The notes: generated by a model not told the origin, from the sequence alone. Numbered from the stretch's first letter, positions 16,860 to 27,300 are shown. The stretch is DNA of 64,000 bases from Gammaproteobacteria bacterium (GCA_004172865.1 SEBV01000003.1:247219-311218); one strand, 5' to 3'. Numbers and translations: made by a program.

Positions 16860-19341
16860 TTAGAGAAGATGATTCAGCGGCTAAATTACCAGCGCGTTCG
16901 TTACCCGCGCGCTCACTAAGAGTATGGTAAATATTTTCCAGCGCGCGTTCAAAGAATGGTTTAGTGCTGCCAGCAATAATATGTGCACTACCTGAAATCA
17001 TTTCACGAGCTAATTGCAAACCTGCGATGAGAGAGACCTTTCTGCCTTGCTGATCGACCAACATGTAGTGATTGGTTTTCTGGTTAAACCAAGCAACTTT
17101 CAAGCGCTTTCCGCCTTCAAATTCAAACCAGGTTCCGAATTCAATCATTTTTAAACTATCGACAATTTTAGATTCGTCTGCAGTTTCTGGCGTTTGCAAC
17201 TCATAGGCTTGACCCGCTTTTTCTGCTGCCATACTTTCAAGCTTTGAGCGCATGGGTGCAGGTGCAGCTTCGGCTTTTTTGCTTTGCAATGCCAAGCGTT
17301 GTAAAGCTATAACCGCTTCGATAAGTTTGCGGCCTTTGGCTTGTTCGTAGCCGATAGTTTCAAAGCCGTGTTCTAGCGATGCAATTAACGCAACTTGTCG
17401 CTCCATTTGTTTGACTTTATCGACCTGTAAGGTTTTTGGTTCAAGGCTCCACAAAAGATCATCGACTACTGCAACTGCACGACGCCATGCATCTGAATTG
17501 TCGCCATAGCGCAGCAATACAAATGACAAATAATCTGACCAAGGCTGCAGCAACAATAATAAAATCGCCGATGGCATTTCGCGGCCATCAGTGCGAATAC
17601 GTACGGTGTTATTAACCTGTACTTTCGCCTCGCGTAATTTCTCTTCGCCTTGCGCTTTTTCAAGTGCACGGCGTTCCATCAATTCCTGACGGCGCGCCAC
17701 ATTGTGAGTATAGGAATTAAATTCAATGAGCAGTTCTGCGAACAGGCGCGTATCGTTTTTAAATTCTTCGAGTAAACGAAATACGGTTACTTTAATTTTA
17801 TTAAAAATTTCAAATTGATCACTGCCATCATTACCAACCCAACGTACACCCGCTTCCGCCAAACTATTTAATAAAACACGAGCTGGGTGTTCAGGCTGCT
17901 CAAAAAAATCCTTATCGATAAATGCAATTTTAAGAAATGGCGTGTGCAAATAACTTAACAAAGCTTTTACAGAATCTGGTAAATGTTCGTCTGACAGCAT
18001 GTACTCAAATAACATTCCCACCAAATCGATAGTTTGCATATCGTTGGCTTCAACTGCGCCATTTTCATTTTCCTTCGCAATATGATCCATCATTTGCTGA
18101 CTAACTTCTTGCACACGTTGCGGTGATAAATTCACCGCCCCGACACTAACGTTTGCAAATGCTTGTTGTGTAACTGCCAACGAATTATTTTGCATGTTAT
18201 TAAGCACGCTAACTAATTGGTCGCTGTTATACACACGTAAACTTTGGGGATTTGGATGTTGCGGCTGCTGGTTATACGGAGACATGCTGGCTTCAGGATA
18301 AGCATTTGCAGGACGAGGTACAAAACCCGCTGCGGCCACTGGAGCCTGCTGTGCAAAATTTTGCGCGGGCACGCCTTGCTGAAGGATATGCGATTGCAAC
18401 AATTTAATAGCATTAAGCAAGCTGCTTTGATATTGCACGTCGGAAGCATTGGACGCGCCGCTTAATAGGCGATCACTCGCGCGGCGATGCATTTCTTCAG
18501 TTTGCGGTTGTTCAGGAAGACCAGCAAGCGGATCTATATCTAAAGGATCATCAGCAACCTGCTCTTCTGCGACAGGGCGTCCACCGGAATTGTCAGAAGA
18601 CGACGGCGAAAAACGTAAATTGGGCAATAGATTTTGCAGAACAAGATATTGATTTATTTCGTCGTAAAGACTTTCTAATTGCCCAACAACTTCCTGATCA
18701 AATATTTTGTAACCAATGATTTTGGTTTTTGCATCCATATCCAAGCTGGATAAGACTTTACGCAACGCTTCGCAAAATTGAACCGGGCTTGCGGGGTTAC
18801 TTCTCTCGTCTAACTTTTCGCCATCATTTAATAACGCAAGGCGTTGTTGCAATGCCCAAAGCTGCTCGGCATAAAAGCCCTCTGCGCGATGGGTAATAGA
18901 AGTAATTGCAATTGTCTCTTCAAGGTCTGAGTGTTCAACTAATGAGAGCATATCGCCGGTAAAACGCTCTTCACCGGTTAAAGTATTCAAGGTTTTGTTT
19001 TTGAATTTTACGAAGCCATTGCCTAAATGTTGGCAGAACTCTTGTTCTGCAGGCTGTTGTACGGCGGCAATTAAATTTTGAACTTCAAATAAGGCGAGTT
19101 GTTCTTTGTTTGATCTGGCTTGTTCCGCGTGTTCGAGAATTTCTTTACACCAGTGCCGCCAAAAATTTGGGAATACGCGGTACGCAAAGCCGCGCGTAAG
19201 GTCGCGGCAATGTTTAAGATGCTGAATAACAATTTGCTCTGACATAGGCGCAAGCGTGCTCCCGGAGCGTTTATTGGCATCAGTACCAACCGGTCCTAAA
19301 TTTTGCATAAATTTTCCTGGGTTTTTGTCCATAACTTTCAT
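16852..19341 (-). CDS. DUF1631 domain protein
   Basis: Large cytoplasmic protein (829 residues from the chosen ATG) of the DUF1631 family, of unknown biochemical function. It is mainly helical, with a low-complexity Pro/Gln/Asn-rich stretch in the middle (about residues 340-400) between a conserved N-terminal half and the C-terminal DUF1631 core. The frame is open to 19431; the ATG at 19341 begins MKVMDKNPGKF and another is three codons later. None has a strong ribosome binding site. In other gammaproteobacteria DUF1631 genes are found beside PilZ genes, as here, which suggests a c-di-GMP-linked role, but this is inference. Confidence 0.82.
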   Translation of the reverse strand: MKVMDKNPGKFMQNLGPVGTDANKRSGSTLAPMSEQIVIQHLKHCRDLTRGFAYRVFPNFWRHWCKEILEHAEQARSNKEQLALFEVQNLIAAVQQPAEQEFCQHLGNGFVKFKNKTLNTLTGEERFTGDMLSLVEHSDLEETIAITSITHRAEGFYAEQLWALQQRLALLNDGEKLDERSNPASPVQFCEALRKVLSSLDMDAKTKIIGYKIFDQEVVGQLESLYDEINQYLVLQNLLPNLRFSPSSSDNSGGRPVAEEQVADDPLDIDPLAGLPEQPQTEEMHRRASDRLLSGASNASDVQYQSSLLNAIKLLQSHILQQGVPAQNFAQQAPVAAAGFVPRPANAYPEASMSPYNQQPQHPNPQSLRVYNSDQLVSVLNNMQNNSLAVTQQAFANVSVGAVNLSPQRVQEVSQQMMDHIAKENENGAVEANDMQTIDLVGMLFEYMLSDEHLPDSVKALLSYLHTPFLKIAFIDKDFFEQPEHPARVLLNSLAEAGVRWVGNDGSDQFEIFNKIKVTVFRLLEEFKNDTRLFAELLIEFNSYTHNVARRQELMERRALEKAQGEEKLREAKVQVNNTVRIRTDGREMPSAILLLLLQPWSDYLSFVLLRYGDNSDAWRRAVAVVDDLLWSLEPKTLQVDKVKQMERQVALIASLEHGFETIGYEQAKGRKLIEAVIALQRLALQSKKAEAAPAPMRSKLESMAAEKAGQAYELQTPETADESKIVDSLKMIEFGTWFEFEGGKRLKVAWFNQKTNHYMLVDQQGRKVSLIAGLQLAREMISGSAHIIAGSTKPFFERALENIYHTLSERAGNERAGNLAAESSSLSE

Positions 19342-19705
19342 AATCCGACCGTCCCGCTGAGCGTTAAAATCCTTTTGTAGGCTGTCAGCTTTCAAAAAAG
19401 TTGTACTGACGTAGCCAATTTTACATGCCAAAAACTGTATCTCTCAATTCTAGCAGTTTATAAGAGCTTGGCTACATAATGAGGTATACGTCACCTATTT
19501 CAACACATATAGGCTACTTTCGACACCATTACCTTTGTGAAAAAATCACCTTTCGATGTAAAGATTTAACAATTATTTACCCATCCACTAATGCACCAAT
19601 AAAACTCACTCAAAAAGCGCATACGCACCTTAAACAGGCGCCGCCAATTACAAAACTTTTGCAAAACCATCAGTATTTACAGGCTTTGAAGGCTTGAATG
19701 CAAGT

Positions 19706-19721
19706 TGGTATTCATCTTGCT
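19706..19721 (+). promoter_or_regulatory. Possible sigma-54 promoter of the guanidine operon
   Basis: TTGGTATTCATCTTGCT keeps the GG and GC dinucleotides exactly 12 bases apart and a perfect TTGC, but the -24 element is TGGTAT instead of TGGCAC. Transcription would start near 19732, some 60 bases before the riboswitch. This fits nitrogen control but the match is imperfect. Confidence 0.35.
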
Positions 19722-19792
19722 AAATCCATACAGTTCACTAGAAATAACTGATCCGCACTCTGAGTGGTTTAGCATATTTACGGTTTTACAAT

Positions 19793-19912
19793 AGAAAGCT
19801 AGGGTTCCGACTGATGCTTAATTTCTCAAGTGTTCAGTGACTGGTCCGAGAGCTTTCGACCCCGACAGCGCAAGCTTTTGAGGTTACACGGCGGGATAAA
19901 AGCCCGGGAGAT
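19793..19912 (+). promoter_or_regulatory. Guanidine-I riboswitch (ykkC class)
   Basis: The conserved ykkC blocks appear in order: GAAAGCTAGGGTTCCG, then CTGGTCCGAGAGCTTTC, whose ends pair to form the first helix (GAAAGCT with AGCTTTC), and the hallmark ACACGGCGGGATAAAAGCCCGGGAGA near the 3' end. This aptamer binds free guanidinium and turns genes on. It stands upstream of an ABC transporter and carboxylase operon, a known association in Proteobacteria. Confidence 0.95.
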
Positions 19913-19932
19913 AGATGGCGAAAACCTGTTAG

Positions 19933-19977
19933 CAAATCTTGTTACGGATATTTGTCCGCGGTTTGTACAGATTTTTT
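19933..19977 (+). terminator. Candidate expression-platform terminator of the guanidine-I riboswitch
   Basis: After the aptamer, AAATCT (19935-19940) can pair with AGATTT, with an inner CGGA/TCCG hairpin, and a run of six T follows (about 19971-19976). The helix is broken by internal loops, so the hairpin is only moderately stable. An intrinsic terminator here would fit guanidine-I switches that relieve termination on ligand binding. Folding was done by eye. Confidence 0.4.
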
Positions 19978-20075
19978 AACTGCCAGAGTGCTCTCAGCTT
20001 TACGACTCAAGCAATAGCAAAAGCTTGAAGTCCCAAATAAAAGCCCTGTAATCCAAAAACCGTTGGAGGTTTACC

Positions 20076-21161
20076 ATGACAAGCTTCGCCCAAGTCCATG
20101 CAGCTCTCACCAAACGCTTGTTAAGCAAAACAGCTATTGCCTTCGCCCTTCTTTTATCATCCGCCTTGGCTTCCGCAGAACCCTTTAAAGTTTGTTGGTC
20201 CATCTATGTTGGCTGGATGCCCTGGGGCTACTCTGCCGAACAAAAAATTATCGATAAATGGGCCAAAAAATACGGTATCGAAATTCAAGTTACTCAAATT
20301 AACGATTACGTAGAATCCATTAATCAATATACCGCTGGTCAATTCGACGCCTGCGCTATGACTAACATGGACGCCCTTACAATTCCTGCAGCGGGCGGCG
20401 TGGATAGCACCGCATTAATCGTTGGTGATTTCTCCAACGGTAACGATGCAGTAATTCTCAAAGGCGACAACAAAACCCTGAAAGATATCAAAGGCCAAAA
20501 CGTAAACCTGGTTGAGTTGAGTGTGTCTCACTACTTACTTGCTCGCGCGTTGGAAAGCGTGAAATTAAGAGAGTCCGATGTAAAAGTTGTTAATACTTCC
20601 GATGCCGACATGGTTGCCGTTTACGGCACCAAGGGCGTAACCGCTGTAACCACATGGAATCCACTTGTGGGCGAGATCATGACACAACCGCATACAACTA
20701 AAGTGTTCGACTCCGCACAGATCCCCGGCGAAATCATGGATTTATTTGTGGTTAACACCGCCACACTGAAAAAGAACCCTGCATTAGGTAAAGCGTTGGT
20801 CGGCGCCTGGTACGAAATCATGAGCACTATTAATGCTCAAGACGCAAAAGCGATTGCCACGCGTACTGCAATGGCAAAAGCATCCAGCACTGATTTGGCC
20901 GGTTTCGATTCACAACTCAAAACCACCAAAATGTTTTACACCCCTGCATCAGCCATCGAATTTGCCAAAAGCGACGCGCTCCTTGCCACTATGAAAAAAG
21001 TTGCTGAGTTCTCTTTCGCTCACGGTTTGCTCGGTGACAAAGCACCGGACGCTGCAACCGTTGGTGTTGAAGGCCCCAAAGGCATTTACGGCAATAGCAA
21101 AAACGTGAAGTTACGTTTTGATACGACCTACATGCAAATGGCTGCAGACAACAAGCTTTAA
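20076..21161 (+). CDS. ABC transporter periplasmic binding protein, probably for guanidine
   Basis: Periplasmic binding protein of 361 residues of the NitT/TauT type (SsuA/NMT1-like). A signal peptide ends at ALASA (about residue 34). The mature protein starts with FKVCWSIYVGWMPWGYS and contains the QFDACAMTNMDALTIPAAGGVD and GNDAVILKGD blocks shared with its paralogue at 28094. GGAGG lies six bases before the ATG. First gene after the guanidine-I riboswitch and followed by permease and ATPase genes, so it should deliver guanidine (or a related small nitrogen compound) to the importer. Substrate assignment rests on the riboswitch and the downstream enzymes. Confidence 0.9.
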   Translation: MTSFAQVHAALTKRLLSKTAIAFALLLSSALASAEPFKVCWSIYVGWMPWGYSAEQKIIDKWAKKYGIEIQVTQINDYVESINQYTAGQFDACAMTNMDALTIPAAGGVDSTALIVGDFSNGNDAVILKGDNKTLKDIKGQNVNLVELSVSHYLLARALESVKLRESDVKVVNTSDADMVAVYGTKGVTAVTTWNPLVGEIMTQPHTTKVFDSAQIPGEIMDLFVVNTATLKKNPALGKALVGAWYEIMSTINAQDAKAIATRTAMAKASSTDLAGFDSQLKTTKMFYTPASAIEFAKSDALLATMKKVAEFSFAHGLLGDKAPDAATVGVEGPKGIYGNSKNVKLRFDTTYMQMAADNKL

Positions 21162-21241
21162 GACTACAAGCGTGAGTGGAGCCATCCACTCACGCGTTCA
21201 ATTAAAACTAAAATAGCTTTTTATCCTTACGGGATTTCTTT

Positions 21242-22060
21242 ATGAAACGGCTTATAAATCTAACGCCATCCAAACCCGTGCGCTGGTTACTCGGTATTTT
21301 GCCTTTTGCGCTTATCATTCTTATTTATATAGTTGCCTCCGATGCGCGACTACTTGAAAACGCCACCGATAAACTACTACCAAGTTTCGGACAAATGGGC
21401 GAAACACTTCATAGCTACGCGCTGGAGCCAAGCAAACGTACTGGCGAATATCTATTTTGGGTTGATACCTACAGCAGCTTAAAACGTTTACTACTCGGCA
21501 TAACGATTGCCGCTTTATTAGGATTCACATTCGGATTACTAACCGGTGCCATACCCGTTTTTCACGCACCCGTTTCACCCTTGGTCACAGTGATTTCACT
21601 CGTGCCACCCATGGCATTACTGCCTATTTTATTTATTGTTTTTGGGCTGGATGAATTATCAAAAGTTGCCTTGATTGTTATCGGCGTAGCGCCTTGTATA
21701 GCGCGCGACATTCAGCGCAGCGCAGGAGAAATTCCGCAAGAACAAATTATTAAAGCACAAACACTTGGTGCCTCATCGCTACAAGTTTTGCTACGCGTTT
21801 ACATTCCACAACTCTCACCGCGTTTGATTGGTTCCATTCGTTTAACGCTTGGTTCAGGCTGGTTATTTTTAATTGCCGCCGAAGCTATAGCCTCAACCGA
21901 TGGCCTTGGTTACAGAATATTTTTAGTGCGCCGCTACATGTCGATGGATGTGATTTTGCCTTATGTCGCCTGGATAACCTTACTCGCATTTATCATCGAT
22001 TGGTTGCTACTTAAAACCAGCCAAAAATGTTTTACATGGCATCATCAAGGAGCACACTAA
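21242..22060 (+). CDS. ABC transporter permease (NitT/TauT type)
   Basis: Inner-membrane permease of 272 residues with about six membrane helices. The cytoplasmic coupling loop is visible in RDIQRSAGEIPQEQIIKAQTLGASSLQVLLRVYIPQLSP, the EAA motif of importer permeases. It lies 80 bases after the binding-protein gene and its stop codon overlaps the start of the ATPase gene (TAATG), so the three form one importer. The longish periplasmic region after the first helix (residues 35-70) is typical of the urea/guanidine-associated branch. Confidence 0.92.
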   Translation: MKRLINLTPSKPVRWLLGILPFALIILIYIVASDARLLENATDKLLPSFGQMGETLHSYALEPSKRTGEYLFWVDTYSSLKRLLLGITIAALLGFTFGLLTGAIPVFHAPVSPLVTVISLVPPMALLPILFIVFGLDELSKVALIVIGVAPCIARDIQRSAGEIPQEQIIKAQTLGASSLQVLLRVYIPQLSPRLIGSIRLTLGSGWLFLIAAEAIASTDGLGYRIFLVRRYMSMDVILPYVAWITLLAFIIDWLLLKTSQKCFTWHHQGAH

Positions 22061-22848
22061 TGACCGCTGTGATTCAGGCAACTCCCTTAATAACCGCCAA
22101 AAACTTATGGAAGAAATATGGCAACAACGTCGTATTGGAACGTATGAACATCAGCGTAAATGCGGGTGAATTTATTACCATGGTAGGAACATCCGGCTGC
22201 GGTAAAAGTACGTTTTTAAAAATGCTTTTGGGAATGGAAGAACCAACATCAGGTGAATTATTGTTGGATGAAAAACCAATTCCTAACGAGCCCGACCAAT
22301 CGCGCGGAATTGTGTTTCAACAGTATTCAGTTTTTCCCCATTTAACCGTATTGGAAAATGTGATTCTCGCGCGCGAGTTTGAACACTCACCTTTAATTGG
22401 AAAATTATTCGGAGGCAGAAAACAAAAAGTTGTCGATGAAGCAAAAGCACTTTTAGATTCCGTTGGATTAACGCCAGCAATCAATAAATACCCGCACGAA
22501 TTATCAGGCGGAATGAAACAACGCTTAGCAATCGCACAAGCATTAATTCGCCAACCGCGCATTTTATTACTCGACGAACCTTTCGGTGCACTCGACCCCG
22601 GCATACGCGCAGACATGCACGAATTAATTTTAAAACTGTGGCGCGAACACAAACTCACCGTGTTTATGGTGACGCACGATTTAAGCGAAGGATTTTATTT
22701 AGGCACACGCCTTTGGGTATTCGACAAATTACGTCGCGACCCACATTCGCCCGAGGCCTATGGTGCAAATATTACTTACGATTTACCAGTAACGCGCAAA
22801 ACCACTGAAATACCGGCGGAAATAAAAGCAGCAGAGATCGCACTATGA
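22060..22848 (+). CDS. ABC transporter ATP-binding protein
   Basis: ATPase of 262 residues that powers the importer. Motifs: Walker A GTSGCGKST, Q-loop QQYSVFPHL, signature LSGGMKQR, Walker B ILLLDEPF and switch histidine in VMVTHDLSEG. The ATG at 22060 is chosen because AAGGAG lies seven bases upstream and it overlaps the permease stop; an in-frame ATG at 22027 lies inside the permease gene and is unlikely. The 3' end overlaps the next gene by four bases (ATGA). Confidence 0.95.
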   Translation: MTAVIQATPLITAKNLWKKYGNNVVLERMNISVNAGEFITMVGTSGCGKSTFLKMLLGMEEPTSGELLLDEKPIPNEPDQSRGIVFQQYSVFPHLTVLENVILAREFEHSPLIGKLFGGRKQKVVDEAKALLDSVGLTPAINKYPHELSGGMKQRLAIAQALIRQPRILLLDEPFGALDPGIRADMHELILKLWREHKLTVFMVTHDLSEGFYLGTRLWVFDKLRRDPHSPEAYGANITYDLPVTRKTTEIPAEIKAAEIAL

Positions 22849-23579
22849 GTAAAACGTTTTACACAACAACCATTCCCGGCAATGGCCATTGGTCACTAGA
22901 AGTCCGTCGCGGCACCTTTATGAAAATCACCGATATCGACGGCGGCGCCAACGTCGGTATGTTGTTTTATAACCCACGCAATTTATTGGAAAGATACAAC
23001 GCACCAGACACTTTAAAATGCCAACACACGTTTAAATTACAACGTGGAAACTGTTTGTATTCAGATATGGGCAGAATTTTTGCGTCAGTTATTGAAGATC
23101 ATTCCGCAAATGGCGAAGGTAACTGGCACGATACTATTTGCGGTAACAGCAATGCTGAACAAATTGAGAAACAGTTTGGCAAACGTGATTACCAAAAAGA
23201 TCGCAACAGCTGGTTACAGAATGGCAGCGATGCTTTTTTAACTGAATTAGCAAAATATGGATTAGGCCGCGCCGATATGGCATCCAATATTAATTGGTTT
23301 AGCAAAGTTATTGCAGATGACAATGGCAACATAAAACTCGACACCAAAAATCAAACTGCAGACAATTCAGTAACCTTGCGCTTTGAAATGGACACACTCG
23401 TTTTATTGCATGCATGCCCTCACCCGCTGAATAAAGCTGAAGCTTACCCTTTCAAATCCGTGCAAATTGAATTGGGTGAAGCGGAAGCTGTGGTGGACGA
23501 TGATTACTGCAAAAATTTCCGCCCCGAAAACCAACGCGGATTTCAAAACAACGCGCTCTACTATCTTGCTGCGAAATGA
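22845..23579 (+). CDS. DUF1989 protein, urea-carboxylase-associated protein 1 / carboxyguanidine deiminase subunit
   Basis: Cytoplasmic protein of 244 residues of the DUF1989 family (urea amidolyase-associated protein 1). In Pseudomonas syringae such paired proteins form a deiminase (CgdAB) that converts carboxyguanidine to allophanate. Visible conserved pieces are [22 protein letters not shown], the HDT motif in NWHDTICGN and a late cysteine in LHACPHPLN, likely metal ligands. The start overlaps the ABC ATPase stop (ATGA) and its own stop lies inside the next gene's 5' end, so coupling is tight. I do not assign which of CgdA or CgdB it is. Confidence 0.88.
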   Translation: MSKTFYTTTIPGNGHWSLEVRRGTFMKITDIDGGANVGMLFYNPRNLLERYNAPDTLKCQHTFKLQRGNCLYSDMGRIFASVIEDHSANGEGNWHDTICGNSNAEQIEKQFGKRDYQKDRNSWLQNGSDAFLTELAKYGLGRADMASNINWFSKVIADDNGNIKLDTKNQTADNSVTLRFEMDTLVLLHACPHPLNKAEAYPFKSVQIELGEAEAVVDDDYCKNFRPENQRGFQNNALYYLAAK

Positions 23580-23590
23580 TGGTGAATGAT

Positions 23591-24232
23591 ATGTCTTTAA
23601 TTGAAAGTAAATTGAACCCGGAAAATTCAACCGCTCGCCATTATGTTGCAGCCGGTGATTATTTTTTAGGTGAAATAAAACAGGGCCAAACTTTTCGTAT
23701 TGTAGATTTAGAAGGCAACCAAGCCGCCGATGTTTTGTTTTATAACGCCAAAGACCCTAGCGAACGTTACAGTGCTATGGACACCATTCGCACCCAAGGT
23801 AATTTATATTTAAGTGCAGGCACAAAATTAATTTCAAATACTAATCGAGAATTGCTGGAAATTGTTGCCGACACTTGTGGCCGTCACGACACACTCGGCG
23901 GTGCTTGCGCAACCGAAAGCAATACCGTTCGCTACAGTTTGGAAAAACGATGCATGCACGCCTGTCGCGATAGTTGGATGCTCGCAGTTGCTGAACACCC
24001 TGAATTTAACATCAGTAAACGCGACATCACTCACAACATTAATTTTTTTATGAATGTGCCTGTTACTAGCGAAGGCGGTTTAACCTTTGAAGATGGCATT
24101 TCAGCTCCGGGAAAATACGTAGAGCTGACAGCGAAAATGGATATAGTGATGTTAATTTCCAACTGCCCGCAATTGAATAATCCGTGCAATGGTTATAACC
24201 CTACGCCGATAGAAGTTCTGGTGTGGAATTAA
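23591..24232 (+). CDS. DUF1989 protein, urea-carboxylase-associated protein 2 / carboxyguanidine deiminase subunit
   Basis: Partner of the preceding protein and its distant paralogue (213 residues from this ATG). It shares the DUF1989 layout: [24 protein letters not shown], the metal motif [10 protein letters not shown], the ETNTVRYS-like [11 protein letters not shown] and a cysteine pair in [18 protein letters not shown]. With the first protein it would form the carboxyguanidine deiminase. ATG codons at 23576 and 23579 are also in frame and overlap the previous stop; the one at 23591 is chosen for the GGTGAA four bases upstream, but the earlier ones are possible. Confidence 0.88.
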   Translation: MSLIESKLNPENSTARHYVAAGDYFLGEIKQGQTFRIVDLEGNQAADVLFYNAKDPSERYSAMDTIRTQGNLYLSAGTKLISNTNRELLEIVADTCGRHDTLGGACATESNTVRYSLEKRCMHACRDSWMLAVAEHPEFNISKRDITHNINFFMNVPVTSEGGLTFEDGISAPGKYVELTAKMDIVMLISNCPQLNNPCNGYNPTPIEVLVWN

Positions 24233-24271
24233 TATAAAACTCATACACGTATACATAATATTGAACATCTT

Positions 24272-24321
24272 CAGTGGACGACCACTGTCGTATTAAAAAC
24301 CTCCGGGACGGCCCGTTGGAG
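24272..24321 (+). promoter_or_regulatory. Guanidine-II riboswitch (mini-ykkC) before the carboxylase gene
   Basis: Two hairpins, each capped by an ACGR tetraloop, the hallmark of this class. P1 is CAGTGG-ACGA-CCACTG (24272-24287, six perfect pairs). P2 is CGGG-ACGG-CCCG (24304-24315). The linker has 16 bases. The Shine-Dalgarno GGAG (24318-24321) follows P2 directly, five bases from the ATG, and CTCC at 24301-24304 could mask it. Guanidine would stabilise both hairpins and free the ribosome site. Confidence 0.88.
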
Positions 24322-24326
24322 AAAAT

Positions 24327-27300
24327 ATGTTTACTAAAGTATTAATCGCCAATCGCGGCGCTATTGCCACTCGTATCATCCGCACGCTTAAAAAATTAAA
24401 TATTAAATCCGTCGCCGTCTATGCCGAATCCGATGCTGACAGTTTGCACGTTCGCCTTGCCGACGAATCTTATTCACTCGGCGAAGGTGCAGCCGCACAA
24501 ACTTATTTGGATCGAAAAAAAATTATTGCCATTGCCCAAGAAACCGGCGCGCAAGCGATTCATCCCGGTTATGGATTTTTAAGCGAAAACTCCGGTTTTG
24601 TCGCTGAGTGTGAAGCGGCAAATTTAGTTTTCATCGGCCCAACTGCCGAACAAATGATTACCTTTGGTTTAAAACACAAAGCGCGCGAACTTGCGCAATC
24701 CGCAGGTGTTCCACTTTGCCCGGGTACAGATTTATTAAGCAGCCTAGAAGCTGCAGTTGAAGCTGCTGCAATTATCGGCTACCCGGTCATGCTGAAAAGC
24801 ACTGCAGGCGGCGGCGGTATCGGCATGCAGCTTTGCAACAGTGAAGCAGAATTAATCGGTGCATTTGATAGCGTAAAACGTTTAGGCAAAAATAACTTCG
24901 CCGATGATGGCGTATTTTTAGAAAAATTTATCGCGGCTGCGCGCCACATTGAGGTACAAATTTTTGGCGATGGTAAAGGAACAGCTGTTGCCATTGGTGA
25001 GCGCGATTGTTCCAGTCAGCGCCGCAACCAAAAAGTCGTTGAAGAATGCCCTGCTCCCAACCTGCCTGATACACAACGCCACGCCATGCAACGCACCGCT
25101 GAACAATTATTAAGTTCAGTCAATTATCGCAATGCAGGCACAGTAGAATTTATTTACGATTCCAAAGACGATAAATTTTATTTCCTGGAAGTAAACACGC
25201 GTTTGCAAGTTGAACACGGTGTAACTGAAGAAGTATTTGGTGTTGATTTAGTTGAATGGATGCTACTCCAAGCAGCCGACAAGTTAGGTGACTTAAAAGC
25301 TTTACGCGCGCCAATATCTGCAAAAGGCCATGCTATACAAGTGCGCGTTTACGCTGAAGATCCAGCACGCGATTTTCAACCCTGTGCAGGTTTACTAAGC
25401 AAAGTTGAATTCCCTATAACCGATGAAAATTTGCGTATCGATTCCTGGATTGAAAGCGGCATAGAAGTCCCATCTTACTTTGACCCCATGCTCGCAAAAG
25501 TTATCGTACACGGTGAAAACCGTGACGATGCACTTGAAAAATTATCCAACGCGTTAAACGCAACACAACTCTATGGAATTGAAACCAACTTAGGTTATTT
25601 ACGCACGCTGTTAAAAGATGAAACTTTAATTCAAGGTCACATGACCACGCGCTATTTAAATCATTTTAGTTTTAAACCTGCGCGCATTGATGTATTGCAA
25701 GGCGGAACCCAAACTACCATTCAGGATTACCCGGCACGTACAGGCTACTGGCATATAGGCGTACCGCCGTCAGGTCCTTTTGATAACTATTCATTCCGTT
25801 TAGGTAATCGTTTATTAGACAACGATGAACGCGCTGCAGGTTTGGAAATTACCTTGCAAGGCCCCATCTTAAAATTTGGCTGCAATACCAGCATTGTTTT
25901 AACCGGTGCGGATATTGATGCAAAACTTGATGGCGATGCGATAAGTATCAATCAAGTCATCACTGTAAAATCAGGCCAGCAATTACAGCTTGGCAGAATT
26001 ACCGAACGCGGTGCGCGTGCTTATCTTTGTGTTGCAGGCGGCATTCAATGCCCAGATTACTTGGGTGCAAAATCCACTTTTACTCTCGGTCAATTCGGCG
26101 GTCATAATGGTCGTGCTTTGCGCGCGGGAGATGTGCTCGCGCTTGATGCAACAGCTAGCAATAACATTATCGAAAAAAATATTCTGCCCAATTTATTAAA
26201 GCCCACCATTACTAACCTTTGGCAATTGCGCGTTATTTACGGCCCACATGGCGCGCCAGATTTTTTTACGCCTGACGATATAGAAATATTTTTTAAATCT
26301 GATTGGGAAGTTCACTACAACTCCAGCCGTACCGGTATTCGTTTGATTGGACCCAAACCAAGTTGGGCGCGTACATCTGGCGGTGAAGCGGGAATGCATC
26401 CTTCTAATATTCACGATAACGCCTATGCATTTGGTACCGTGGATTTCACTGGAGATATGCCAGTAATTCTTGGTCCAGATGGCCCATCACTTGGTGGCTT
26501 CGTTTGCCCGGCAACCGTAATCAGCGCTGATTTATGGAAGCTCGGTCAACTACGTGCCGGTGATAAAATTCGTTTTGTTTCGGTGAGTATTGATGACGCG
26601 GTTGCTATTGAAAAAACACAAAATGAAAATTTAAAAAACCTCGATGCAACCGAAGCAAGCTGGAATCCAGTAACGCCCTATACACCCATCGTAGCGCAAT
26701 TATCGAAAGAAACTTACGGTGAAGATATTGTTTATCGCGCAGCGGGCGATCACTTTCTATTGGTTGAATACGGCGCGCTTGAGCTAGATATTAAATTGCG
26801 TTTCCGTGCCCACGCACTTATGCAATGGCTGCAAAAAAATCCTGTCACAGGTTTGCGAGAATTAACGCCCGGAATTCGCTCGCTCCAAGTGCATTACAAC
26901 AGCCAGGAAATTTCACTCAGTGAATTAATCGCCCATTTACAACACGGCGAAACAGAACTCATCACCCAATTAAATGAACTCAGCGTGCCCTCGCGCATTG
27001 TGCACATACCTTTGAGTTGGGATGACGAAGCCTGCCAGCTTGCGATACAAAAATATATTCAATCTGTACGCGACAACGCGCCTTGGTGCCCCAGCAATTT
27101 AGAATTTATTCGCCGCATTAACGGGCTCGATTCAATACAAGCGGTAAAGGATATTGTCTTCAATGCGTCTTATTTAGTGATGGGATTAGGCGATGTTTAT
27201 TTGGGCGCGCCCGTTGCTACGCCAATTGATCCGCGCCATCGTTTGGTGACCACAAAATACAACCCCGCGCGTACCTGGACTGCAGAAAATTCCGTGGGCA

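Noticed and set aside
19479..19697. 72-codon plus-strand frame upstream of the guanidine-I riboswitch
   Set aside because: Composition does not look coding, no ribosome site, and it lies in the divergent promoter region. Not supported as a leader peptide.
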